In this document: one piece after another, positions 1 through 9,985 of the stretch
Layout of the letters: every line of letters starts with the position of its first letter
Numbering within the stretch: position 1 is the first letter of the stretch
Origin: Eremomyces bilateralis CBS 781.70
Taxonomy: Eukaryota; Ascomycota; Dothideomycetes; Eremomycetales; Eremomycetaceae
Assembly (NCBI RefSeq): GCF_010015585.1
Contig: NW_022985069.1
Coordinates: 497,024-561,023 of the forward strand
Reading direction: 5' to 3'
Length of the DNA: 64,000 bases
Position numbers and translations under genes: made by a program
Notes under the pieces: generated by a model
Database searches by the model: none
The model's input: only the letters and a program-made list of their open reading frames with translations
Told to the model about the DNA's origin: nothing

Positions 1-371
1 GCTAGCACAAGATACGAAACCGGTTTTGCCTTAGGCTGTTGCGGCTGAACAGGTTGGAGAACCTCTCCTGGAGAATTAGAGTGTACTACTACTTCAGAGT
101 GACGTTCAGTGTGATATGTCATATGTGTGATGTCCGAAGGTTCGGCGAAGATACAGAAGTAGCACCACGATGTTGCCTCATTAAGAATTCGGCAGTGGGG
201 ATTTACGAGATACTCGTGGATGGTGTCATGGCGAGAGGATAGGAATTGATAGCATCAAACGTGTATATAAGAACTGGCATTTGCACACGTTTACTGGTAT
301 TCTGATATTTCAGATATACCTCAACTACCTCATTATACCAACCCATTTCATCATTCATCACCGTTGCAAAC
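1..371. other. upstream region of the amidase gene, no gene seen
   Basis: No supported coding region. The short ORFs here have no recognisable features. The stretch presumably holds the promoter and 5' UTR of the amidase that starts at 372. Confidence 0.5.
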
Positions 372-2265
372 ATGACAAACAGAGCGTCCCCCCTACCCAA
401 TTGGGCCCAGAAATCCGCCCAGAAGCGCGATTCGTTGAAAGCCAAGATCAACCCAGCCTGGCTTCTGGACCTGTCTCCGACCGTGGACCTCAGTGAGAGC
501 TCAACCGTGAGCGCCATGGATGTGCTGCAGCAATACGGCCGGCAAGTCTTGTCGAAGCAGGAATGGGAGCTCACGGAGGAGCACGACGCCACGGGCATGC
601 TGCAATTGCTCGCGGAGAGGAAGGTGTCCGCGGTAGAGGTGACGACGGCGTTCTGCAAGCGGGCGGCGATTGCGAACCAGCTGGTCAGTGAGATTGTGGT
701 GAGAGTATGTCCATTGGCTGACTGTCGCAGGTCAATTGCTTGACGGAGGTGATGTTCGATGAAGCGGTGGAACGGGCCAAAGAACTGGATGAGCACTTCG
801 AGAGGACGGGGAAGCCGCTGGGGAGGCTCCATGGCCTGCCAATCAGTCTTAAGGTACGCAAGATGATGAAAAAATCGCATGGAGTATATCATGGATCTGG
901 GAGTTTGACACCGCCTAGGACTCGTTCAACGTAAAAGGCGTCCAATCCGCCATCGGATACGTCTCGTTCCTAGACCACGAACCACCCACCTCGAACGCCG
1001 CCCTCGTGGACATTTTGCTCGCCGAAGGCGCCGTCGTGTACTGCAAGACCAACGTCCCGGTGACCTTGATGATGGCCGATTCCGTCAATAACGTCACCGG
1101 CCGAACCCTCAACCCCAACAAGCTCAGCCTGACGGCCGGCGGCAGCACCGGCGGCGAAGGCGCCCTGGTCAAGCTCCGTGGCTCACTCCTCGGCGCAGGC
1201 ACCGACATCGCCGGCTCGGCCCGCATCCCCGCGCTCTGCAACGGGATCTACGGCTTCCGCCCGACGACCCTCCGCGTGCCGTTCGTCGGGCTGACGGCGC
1301 CCGGGCGCGTCGGGAGCCCGAGCCCCATTTTGCCGGTGATAGGGCCAGAGGGGCACTCCGTGCGGGACCTGGAGTTATTCATGCGGACCGTGGCGGACAG
1401 CGAGCCGTGGAAGGTAGACCACACGTGCGTAACGGTGCCCTGGCGGACGGTTGCGCCGCCCACCCGTCCGCTACGCTTCGGGTACTTGAAGGAAGATCCA
1501 TCGCGGCCACTGCATCCCACCGCCCTACGCGGCATGACGTCCGCCGCGCGGAAACTCGAGGACACGGGCCACGCGATCGTGGAACTCGACGGACGTGTCC
1601 CATCGCTATGGGAGACCTCGCGGCTGGCGTGGAAGTTCTTCGAGACGGATCCGCAGCACGTCCCCGCGCAGCATCTGCGCGCCTCGGGCGAGCCGCTCGT
1701 CCCCGCGTTAGAAACGACCACGCTCCCCGAACTCCAGGGGTGGGAGCCGAGCGTGGACGAGCTGTTCGAGATGAATTTGCAGAGGCAGGCGCTGGTGGGA
1801 GCGTGGCATGACATCGTGGTGGCGGAGCGGTTGGATGCGATCATCCTGCCGACGTACCAGTCGACGGCAGTGAGGCATGACACCTATGGGTTCATGATTT
1901 ACACCGTGTTGGCGAACATGCTAGACGTAAGGAGCTCGTGACGCCACGCGGATGCGCAGTTCATTGCCGGCTAACGATCACATGGCAGTACCCTGCACTT
2001 GCCCTCCCGTACCTGCGAGCCGAGAAAGCGAAAGATAACGCCTTTTTCAGGCCAGATGTGCGCTATGAGCCACCTTGTAAGTTCGTCTTTGAGCACTGTG
2101 CGAACCGGATACTGACCAAACCCGGCAGATGAGCCGGATTCGGTGGAGGGCGCTCCTTTCGGCTTCCAGATTATGGGGATCCCAATGAAGGATGAAGAGC
2201 TGTTGAAGATTGGAGCCGTTGTTGATGAAGTGCTCCATGGTGCTTATGGGGTTAGCGTACCTTGA
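372..2265 (+). CDS. amidase (amidase-signature family, acetamidase-like), 5 exons
   Basis: Predicted to hydrolyse a small amide to acid plus ammonia, as fungal acetamidases and general amidases do. The spliced protein is about 555 aa, normal for the family. Proposed exons are 372-683, 731-853, 919-1926, 1989-2076 and 2129-2265, all with GT..AG introns of 47-65 bp, and the frame closes. The Ser-cisSer-Lys triad is visible: Lys145 at the end of GLPISLK, Ser221 in TAGGSTGGEGAL and the nucleophile Ser245 in DIAGSARIP. The C-terminal YPALALP and GAPFGFQIMG segments also fit the family. No signal peptide is seen, so it is probably cytosolic. The substrate cannot be read from sequence. The start is the first Met of the open frame and gives a normal N-terminus. 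The next gene is convergent, with its stop 116 bp away. Confidence 0.9.
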
Positions 2266-2380
2266 TACCCTGACTCAATTGGAAGTCTTACCTGAAATCG
2301 CAAGAAATAAACCCCTGAACTGGGACCATTGTGTTAAGTCTAAATCAACAATCGTGATAAGCATTGGAATAAATAGCATC

Positions 2381-3219
2381 TCAAAACGCATGCGGTCTGA
2401 TCCTGTCCCCTCTCCAGAATCCCATCAGCTCGCCTGTCCCCGCGATCCACTCCTTAACTCCCGAGACTGCCGCCTTCGCCATCCCCGTATTCGTCCCGCT
2501 CCTCATCCGACCATAACCCGACGCCCCCGGCTCAGCGCCCGGCTTCGCAAAGCTCGAGCCGGACCCGGTCGCGTATTCACTGCCCATGGTGGGCAGGACG
2601 TTCTCGCCGGCCGACAGTCCCACGAACAGGGAGAACGGCACCAGCCAGACGCAGATGCCGAAGTAGGAGGCGATCTCAGTGAAGCTAGGCAGGTTGTAGG
2701 CGTCGTAGGAGGAGTAGGAGGATCCGTAGCCTAGGACTGGGGATGGGGGAGAGGAGAAGTGGCGGAAGCAGAGGTAGTGGTTGACGAGCACGAGGACTAG
2801 AAAGCATATATTAGGACGCTGTCGGTCGCAGAGTGTTGCGTTCCGGCATACCGCATGACAAGATGAACACCGGGCTCGTCAATTTGACCACGGGGAATCG
2901 TTGAAGATTCAGGTAGTAGACAACGTGGCTCCCGATGCCGATTGCGGTCAAGGTGAGAGGGAACCCGTCGACCGCGCAGAGGAGGACCTGGATGGCGATC
3001 ACCGTGAAGATGAGGCGGGTCAGGAATTTCTTCGCGAGGACAGTATGTTCTTCTAGCACCTCTGATAGATAGTAGAGGCCAGATGCTGTGATATACGTTA
3101 GCCATTGCGTACAAAGGGGGGATCGCTATCGTCGCATTGGTGAACGTACCTATTGCCAGCGTCATGAACGCGAAGCCGAGCACCAGGCCGATGATACCAA
3201 GGACGGAGAGAACCCACAT
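2381..3219 (-). CDS. SVP26: SVP26/TEX261-family ER-Golgi cargo receptor (Erv26-like), 3 exons
   Basis: Multi-pass membrane protein of about 239 aa. Family members work in COPII-dependent export of type II membrane glycosyltransferases and in keeping them in the early Golgi. Proposed exons are 3150-3219, 2852-3085 and 2381-2796, and the frame closes. The N-terminus MWVLSVLGIIGLVLGF opens the first of about four hydrophobic segments. Further conserved stretches are ASGLYYLSEVLEEHTVLAKK, DGFPLTLTAIGIGSHVVY, the NHYLCFRHFS motif and SFTEIASYFGICVWLVPF, followed by SLSAGENVLPTMGSE-like sequence. The C-terminal tail after about residue 190 is Gly/Ser-rich and probably disordered. It is divergent from BUD23 with 295 bp between the two starts. 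Identification rests on remembered family sequence and is quite firm. Confidence 0.88.
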
Positions 3220-3514
3220 TGCGTCAGAACTGTGAGCATTAAAAGCAAATATCTTTGAAGTTTGATGATAAATGCAAGAGCTCTCAGTTCTCAGCTTGGT
3301 GGTCAAATATTAATGCGTAGCTGTCCTTAAGTCTTAACCTGAACAACCCTGGCGTTCGGGTCGACCCGAGATAATCTGCGCCCCACAATTGACTTTTATC
3401 ATTTCATCAATCACTGCAGAGTGCAGATTTATATTCGACTTGGACAGTTCAGCACACCCTCCAAAACTCCAAAGAACCCGCCATATTAACCTCTACCACA
3501 AAAATCCTGTCATC
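3220..3514. promoter_or_regulatory. shared intergenic promoter region of SVP26 and BUD23
   Basis: A 295-bp gap between two divergent start codons must hold both core promoters and both 5' UTRs. Pyrimidine-rich stretches precede each start. No specific binding site is claimed. Confidence 0.5.
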
Positions 3515-4469
3515 ATGTCTCGACCCGAAGATATCCTGTAAGCCTTCCCCCCAATCCCCCAATCCTACCCACCCACTAACCCCCACCAGCCCCCCCGACA
3601 TCTACTACTCCTCCACCACCGCGCGCAAATACACTACCTCCTCGCGCATCCAGCATATCCAAGCGCAGATGGCCCAACGCGCCCTCTCCCTCCTCAACCT
3701 CACCACCCCCTCCTACATCCTCGACGTCGGCTGCGGCTCCGGCCTCTCCGGCGCCATCCTCTCCTCCACGCCCCCGGAGGCCGGCGGGCCTCACGTTTGG
3801 GTCGGTATGGATATCAGCGCTGATATGCTTAGCGTGGCGCTCGAGCGGGGGGGCGAGGATCCCGATACCGGCAACTCCGATGACGGCAGCGAGGAAGGCG
3901 AGGGCGAGGAGGAGTGTCAGGGAGATCTGTTCCTCGCGGACGCAGGGCAGGGGGTCCCGTTCCGCGCAGGCACATTCGACGCGGCCATCTCCATCAGCGC
4001 GGTGCAGTGGCTCTGCAACGCAGAATCGTCAATCGAGACAGCGGAAGGGCGACTCAAGCGATTTTTCGAAGGGCTGTACGCGGCGCTGCGGCGGGGAGGC
4101 AGAGCGGTGTGTCAGTTCTACCCCCGGGACGAGGGGCAGAAGCGGATGGTGGCGCAGGCGGCGATCCGGGCGGGGTTCGGGGCGGGGTTGTTGGAGGATG
4201 GGGCGGGGACGAAGGCGGTGAAGGTGTATTTGGTGTGTACGGTTGGCGGGGGGGATGTGGCCGGGGGAGATATCACGGGGGTGGTGGAGGGGATGGAGGG
4301 GGTGGAAGTGGACGATACGAGACGGAGGGTGCGGAGAGGAGGGGAGAAGGGGATGCAGAAGGGGAGTAAGCAGTGGATTTTGCGGAAGAAGGATCGGATG
4401 GAGCGGAAGGGGATGGTGGTGAAGGCTACCAGTAAATACACCGGAAGGAAGAGAAAGATTGCTTTCTGA
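3515..4469 (+). CDS. BUD23: 18S rRNA (guanine-N7)-methyltransferase Bud23, 2 exons
   Basis: SAM-dependent methyltransferase that modifies 18S rRNA during late 40S ribosome assembly; in yeast it acts with Trm112. The first exon codes only seven complete codons plus two bases (3515-3537, MSRPEDI). After a 52-bp intron, the second exon is 3590-4469, giving about 300 aa. The SAM-binding motif I is DVGCGSGLSG near residue 53. A later VGMDIS and the substrate-side AISISAVQWLCNA motif are typical of Bud23. The C-terminus ends with the family signature SKYTGRKRKIAF, part of the basic nuclear-localising tail. An acidic Glu/Asp/Gly/Ser insertion follows motif II near residues 105-125. The downstream IDH1 gene is convergent. 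Confidence 0.93.
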
Positions 4470-4670
4470 TCCGAGGATTTCGGTTCATTAGGGCCTTTAG
4501 GGGATCATTCATCTGCATCGGTCGGCGTTGGTAGGGTCTATGAACAAACATGATACCATTGCATAGACGAGCATACTATTTCTTTATACAATAAACCATG
4601 AATCCAAAATTGAGCAAAACACCTGCAGGAAAATCCTTATTTACAGCTCTATTGTCGCGTCTCCAACCTC

Positions 4671-6078
4671 TCATCCTGATGCCTCCATCTTGTCTAAGAC
4701 CGCTCGGGTGAACTGTTGCGTAGTGGCATTGCCACCCATATCGCGTGTCCGTGATTTACTACAAACCGTCAATAATAGATACAACATCTAGGCCTAGCGG
4801 AACTTACGGGTCGGCAATAACATCATACACAGCCTTCGATATCCTGTTCGCGTGGTCATCGAGGCCAACATGACGCAGCATCATGCTCGCGCTCAACAGA
4901 AGTGCGCTGGGGTTAGCCTGGCCCTTGTCTTTAATGTCCAATCCAACGTGACGGCATCCGGGCTCGAAGACGGCGACCTCCCGGCCCATATTGCAGCCGG
5001 GAACGATTCCAGGACCGCCAACCAGGCCGGCGCCGATGTTGGACAGGATGCCACCGTACAGATTCGGCATGACCATGACATCGAATTGCTGCGGCCGGGA
5101 GACGCACTGCATGGAGGCGTTGTCGACGATCATATCGTTCGACTCGAGGGTCGGGTAATCCTCGCCGACCTTCTTCACAGTGTTCCGGAACAGGCCGTCG
5201 GCCAGCTTCATGATGTTGGCCTTGTGGATGCAGGTGACCTTCTTGCGGTTGTTGGCCAGGGCGAAGGCGAAGGCGAACTTGGCGATGCGCTCGCTCTTGG
5301 CGCGGGTGATGATCTTGAGGGACTCGACGACGCCGGGGACCGATTGGTGCTCGAGGCCGGAGTACTCACCTTCGGTGTTCTCGCGGATAATGCAGAAGTC
5401 GACATTCTTGTGGCGGGTCTCGTAGCCGGGGATATTCTTGATGAGGACGATGGAGGCGTAGATGTCGAGTTCTTGACGGAGGGCGACGTTGAAGGATTGG
5501 TGACCGGAGCGCTCTACGGGAGTGTGCAAGATACCTAAACGAAATCTCAGTTTCAGTCCGGATAGGAAGGGAACAGGTTGCATTACCCTTCAATCCGAGT
5601 TTGTTCCTCTTCAACGAAGCAACCGCCTCCCGGAAAAGATCGTCGGACGGCTTGCTTCCCGACTCCATACCGGACACATCGACCTGTTCCCATTCGACGG
5701 GAACATTGTCCGCCTTGAAGACCTCCTTGACCGTTTCTGACACTTCAGCACCGATGCCGTCGCCTATTGTGATCGTAAGAGGGCTGCGCAAATCCTGATG
5801 CCGGGGCGGGCCGACATACCTGGAATCAAGGTGACGGTGTATTTCCCACCGAACTTGGTGGGCTTGAAGATGTCTGTGGAGACGCTTGCCATGCCTTTTT
5901 ATCGTGTTAGCCATACTGCACGCCTATTACCATTAATTGGCCTGTGGTACCTCGAGCCGTTGGTCGCGACCCCCGCAGGAGGCTCTGATAAGAGATCGAC
6001 GTCAGTTTTCGGTGGACAGAGTCAAATTGGAGGGCAGAGGCTTACCTGCGCGGCTCTCTGGGAGCTTCGGACCAGCAT
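4671..6078 (-). CDS. IDH1: isocitrate dehydrogenase [NAD], subunit 1, mitochondrial; 6 exons
   Basis: Regulatory-type subunit of the hetero-octameric mitochondrial NAD-IDH, which oxidises isocitrate to 2-oxoglutarate in the TCA cycle. Proposed exons are 6046-6078, 5951-5984, 5820-5894, 5587-5763, 4808-5534 and 4671-4758, giving about 377 aa with closed frame. The first about 28 residues are Arg/Ser-rich without acidic residues before Asp, as in a mitochondrial presequence. Family motifs include TDIFKPTKFGGKYTVTLIPG, GDGIGAEV, TPVERSGHQSFNVALRQELD, NTEGEYSGLEHQSVPGVVES, the NNRKKVTCIHKANIMK helix, NDMIVDNASMQ, NLYGGILSNIGAGLVGGPG and HVGLDDHANRISKAVY. The end DMGGNATTQQFTRAVLDKM also fits. The second to fourth introns were placed by frame as well as splice signals, so small errors at the N-terminal exons are possible. 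Confidence 0.93.
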
Positions 6079-6986
6079 ATTGACGGTACTTCCCTGGAAA
6101 GGAGAGAATTGGGTTTAAGGGATCGTAGGGTGGGTGGCTGAGGAGAGATGCGAAGAATTGAACAATATTGAAGGGAGAAATGCTTGCATGACGATTTAGT
6201 TCCTGTTGACGATTTGCAGCCCTTGGCCCTGGTGGACTTGCGGCGACAGGAAGAGGTCAGTGCGCGCCACCAATTTGATGCTTTCATTCCGCGTTTCCGT
6301 TCGTCCAGACTTCATCATCACCTGTCCATTGCCCACTCACAGTCTTGCACTGTTGATAGATCCAATTAGGGCCATTCTTGATTGAAATCTTCCTCTAAGA
6401 TGCTGCGAATCCTTGAATTGAATCTATCTCGCTGTTCGCAAAACATGGAATCCAAACTTGACTCGCTCAGAACGAAAGGACCTGGAATGTCCACGCTGAC
6501 CTCTCCGCAAGTCCGTTTACTCCTGTGACAGCGTCTCGGAGTTATCCCTATTTCTTGCTGTATCTGTATGTTCTATATAAATATATCGATCAGGTTAATC
6601 TGTGTTTGGGGAAAGGAAAGATTCACTGCCTGGCAAGGCCCCCGAGGCCTCAGTGTATGCCACAAGACCATAGCGTCCGCAACACATGGTGGGCTCGCTG
6701 GTCTAAATGTTCTATGGGACGGTTCCTTTATCATGCATGGTCTGCCGAGCGGATAGCATTTCTAGCGCACCAATCTAGTCCAGAGCGACGCGGAATAGAG
6801 TAACCGATAAAGGTTCTTCTTTCGGATTTGGATGCCCCGGCAATCGCCTTCCCCGCCTTTGACGCCAGAGATGTTCCGGGCCGTCTGGTTGGTAAGGCTG
6901 TAGATATATTGAGCGATATCGCTCCGTGTCCATTCTTTCTTTACTTCACAGTTCTGAGTCATATTTCCATTCTCCATAAGTAAAAC
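6079..6986. promoter_or_regulatory. divergent intergenic region IDH1 / short-chain dehydrogenase
   Basis: About 0.9 kb without a supported gene. It lies between two divergent starts and presumably contains both promoters. Short ORFs here look like chance frames. Confidence 0.4.
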
Positions 6987-8014
6987 ATGCAAGTTGGAGA
7001 CTTTCCCATTAAAGATAAAGTGGTGGTAGTGACAGGTGGTGGCTCGGGTATGTCAATCGATGCTTAGCAATCTAGTCAAGACCTAACGACATTAGGGATA
7101 TGCTTCGAGTTTGTCAAGAAAGCGATTGAGGCCGGAGCGAAAGTCCTAATAGCGGACTTAAAGCTCACTACGCAAGCCCAGACGTGGTTTAATGAGGTAC
7201 AAGACAAGCGTCCAGTTGCATTCGCAACATGCGATGTAACGAAGTGGTCAGACTTGAGAGAACTTGTCGATGCATCCAGAAAGCATTTCAATGCCGTCCC
7301 AGACGTCTGGGTACCCGGTGCCGGCGTCTTCGAACCTGTCAGTAAGCTCCTCCGGCCGAAGATCCACGATTAACGAATAGCAGAAATGGTCCAACTTCTG
7401 GGATGATCTGGAGACCGAACGGTACCAGGAGGTAGATATCAACGTAAACCATCCGATAAAGCTCACGAGAATCGCTATGCAAGCGCTTGCCGAGGCCGAC
7501 AAAAAGGGCGTAGTCCTATCCGTCGCATCGATCGCCGGTCTGTCAGGAACCTATTCTAGCGCACTATACGTGGCGACAAAACATGCCGTCGTTGGTTTCA
7601 CTCGCAGCATGGCTCTGGCAGATAAGTATGAAGGCATCAAGATCGTAACGATATGCCCGGGGTAAGCTACACCCACTGCGACCTGATCTATTAGATACTG
7701 ACGTTCCCTCCAGCGTTGTGAAAACCCCCCTCTGGACCGACCGAGATGACTACATGAAGCAATTTGGCATCTCCGACAAGCTTTCGCTGACTCCGGAATA
7801 TATCGCCGACACGATGATGGACATCATCCAACAGGGACGGTACCCCGGTGGTACGGTGCTGGAGGTCCGGTTGGAAGGAACAAGAGTCATTCACGAATGG
7901 AATAACCCCGTGCCTGAGAGTCTGAAAGCGGAGATTCCGAAGGAGTTCATTGAGCATAATATTGCTCCGATGAGAGCCATCATGGATTCTTATCGAAAGA
8001 AGCCGTCTTCTTAG
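6987..8014 (+). CDS. short-chain dehydrogenase/reductase (classical SDR), 4 exons
   Basis: NAD(P)-dependent oxidoreductase of about 293 aa. Proposed exons are 6987-7047, 7096-7337, 7384-7661 and 7714-8014. The Rossmann glycine motif TGGGSGI lies at residues 16-22, after the VVVVTG strand. An acidic residue ends the second strand (VLIAD), which suggests NAD(H) rather than NADP(H). A CDVTKWSDL segment marks the adenine-binding loop. The catalytic residues are Ser near 150 (SVASIAGLSG), Tyr163 and Lys167 in YVATK. The usual NNAG motif reads VPGAG. The general look resembles the 15-hydroxyprostaglandin-dehydrogenase-like fungal SDRs. The substrate is unknown. The C-terminus is hydrophilic and no membrane segment is seen. 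Confidence 0.88.
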
Positions 8015-8248
8015 CCAGAGTCATCTACAAGTACCATATTATTATAATAATAAGAATCAATTTAACGTACTATCTGGATCCCTTTCGGGTCTATGAGCAC
8101 GGCATTCTATCTGGTCTGCCGCGGGCAAAAGTTTCCCCGTTGCCCTGAGGCTGCGGGTACATAAAATCCCGCCTCCTCCCTTTAGTAGACTATCTCAAAC
8201 GTTTATCATCTATCCGTACGAGTCGGTGTTTCCGCCTACGCGGAGAGC
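8015..8248. other. short intergenic region
   Basis: No coding signal. It begins with an A/T-rich run (ATTATTATAATAATAAG near 8038-8054) suited to 3'-end formation of the SDR transcript. Confidence 0.4.
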
Positions 8249-8480
8249 TTATTCTGGCACGTCGTGGAGGAGCTGGAACGGTTTCCAGTCCTCTATTACC
8301 TCCTCCTCAACTTCCTTGGCCACCCGGTATTGCTCTAGGCCTCCCGCATCGATCAGCCACCTTGCTGCGTAGCGCACCTTGTCCCTGTCATGCAAACCAT
8401 GTTATATAGCCTTTCAATCTCCTCGAACTCCAATTCCGTAAAATGTGCCAGGACCTCGAAGTTACTGACAATTTACGATA
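8249..8480 (-). pseudogene. remnant coding segment of an unknown protein, frame broken
   Basis: Reading the minus strand, a stretch from about 8470 to 8402 translates to an acidic helical segment containing FEVLAHFTELEFEEIERLYN. After a shift of frame near 8395, a second open segment containing VRYAARWLIDAGGLEQYRVA and EDWKPFQLLHDVPE runs to a TAA at 8249-8251. Both have coding-like composition, but they are not joined in one frame and the gap is too short for an intron. No upstream exon or good start was found. I do not recognise the family. The simplest reading is the decayed 3' end of a gene. A missed exon structure or a sequencing error is the alternative. Confidence 0.35.
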
Positions 8481-8731
8481 CCTCTTCTTGCTCCGGTTTC
8501 AGGGATGCAATCCAACTTCGTCGCTTGATAAAAAATACGAACAAGCGGCAAAAGTTTCCCATTTCGAGGAGTTTGGTAAAGCCACCCAGAAAAGTGGCGG
8601 AGCTGAACTGGAACAGTGACGATGGTTGCGGGATATAAAGGCGAGCAAAGTCCTGCGCTCGTGAAAAGGTGAAAGACCAAACGCGAAACAGCAAAAACGA
8701 AATATCAACAAGACGTTCGAGAAATATCAGA

Positions 8732-9227
8732 ATGGCTAACCTCACCGGATCCTGTGCCTGCGGCACCGTAAAGTACGAAGTCACCTCCCCGCCCCTCAAG
8801 CACGTCTATAACCCTTTCGCCTCCCCCCCAGGCCTAACCAACACCTAACCCCCCCGCCCAGGCCATCTGCCACTGCGTCCAATGCCGCAAAGCCACCGGC
8901 AGCGCCTTCAGCACGAACACCGTCGTCCCCCGCCCGGCCTTCCAGCTAATCGCCGGCGTGCCCAACACCCAAACGTATACTTTCATCCAGGCGGAAAGCA
9001 GCATCCCGTTCACGCTCCGCTTCTGCACGACCTGCGGATCGACGGTGGTGAAGGTATCGGAGCACGAGAGCTTTCGGGACGTGGCGTTGGTGGCGGCGGG
9101 GACAGCGGATGTGGGATTCGATACGCTGAAGGCGGATACGGAGTTCTGGACGGTGCATCGGGCGGGGTGGTTAGGGGCGGTGGAGGGGGCGGTGGAGGGG
9201 GCGGAGCAGGCGGAGGGGTTTGAGTGA
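8732..9227 (+). CDS. GFA/CENP-V-domain zinc protein (glutathione-dependent formaldehyde-activating-like), 2 exons
   Basis: Small zinc-binding protein of about 145 aa, exons 8732-8803 and 8862-9227. The GFA fold ligands are all visible: CACG near residue 8, CHCVQC just after the intron, and CTTCGS in the second half. The segment CRKATGSAFST is typical of the family. Members have been linked to S-(hydroxymethyl)glutathione formation from formaldehyde and glutathione, but many fungal paralogs have no tested role, so activity is inference. The last about 20 residues are Gly/Ala/Glu-rich and differ from the usual compact end. The 3' coding part is unusually G-rich (GGGGGCGGT-type repeats near 9170-9215). 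Confidence 0.85.
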
Positions 9228-9985
9228 TGGGGTTGGGAAGGGGTTGGGAAAGGGGCTCGTTGCAGTTTGCCGGGCAGAAGTATGATGCTTCCACCGTCGA
9301 TACCACAGTTTGCTGTGACGTTGGCAAGCCAAGATTCAGCCTCTACACGTATTGCCGTCGATGATAATTCGTGCCTTTGCTACATGCGTAGAAGGATGGG
9401 AATGGGCTAGCATCCAGCGTCGGATTCTCGTATAAATAATCGAATATAGTAGTAGAGCAGACCAATCATAGTGAATTGGCACTAGCTGAAATTCTGTCCA
9501 GCCTCCGAAGATGAACTCCTATTACGGTGTATTTCAGGTGCGCCCCTCGCTCGTAGGAATGCGTCTGTCTCGGCAGAGCGCGCCTAACGATCTAGGCTAC
9601 ACGGATGGCTTGTCACTGACGACGATATGCGAAAGAGTCATAGAAGGCTGGCTGGTCGGAACACGACACATCAAACCCCGGCCCAAACGCGGCGCAAGGA
9701 GTCGGGTAGACATATCAAGTCAGTGATTTTAGTTCACTACTGCTATAGAGTTCATTTGTGGCCTGCGACCGCTTCCCATAAACGAATATTGCACCATCGC
9801 TAAACGTTGCTTCCAGGCCGTTGACCGCCCGTCCCCGAACGATCGTAACAATAACCGAAAACCATCAATCCGCCATGTCATGCTGCTGAATACTGAAAAC
9901 GCCCTCTTATCATCATGAGAGCTGTCTGCTCCGTCCGTCGTGATCGTCCTTGCAAGAAAATCGATTCAACGCCAACCACCCCCCT
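9228..9985. other. convergent intergenic region, no gene seen
   Basis: A 71-aa open frame at 9511-9726 on the plus strand has no recognisable features and is not called. The stretch probably holds the two facing 3' UTRs. Confidence 0.4.

Noticed and set aside
203-892. 229-aa minus-strand ORF over the amidase start
   Set aside because: The plus strand carries a clear multi-exon amidase with catalytic residues; the minus frame has no features.
4852-5538. 228-aa plus-strand ORF across IDH1
   Set aside because: Exact antisense of the long conserved IDH1 exon.
9511-9726. 71-aa ORF starting MNSYYGVFQV
   Set aside because: Too short, no splice partner and no motif; likely chance.
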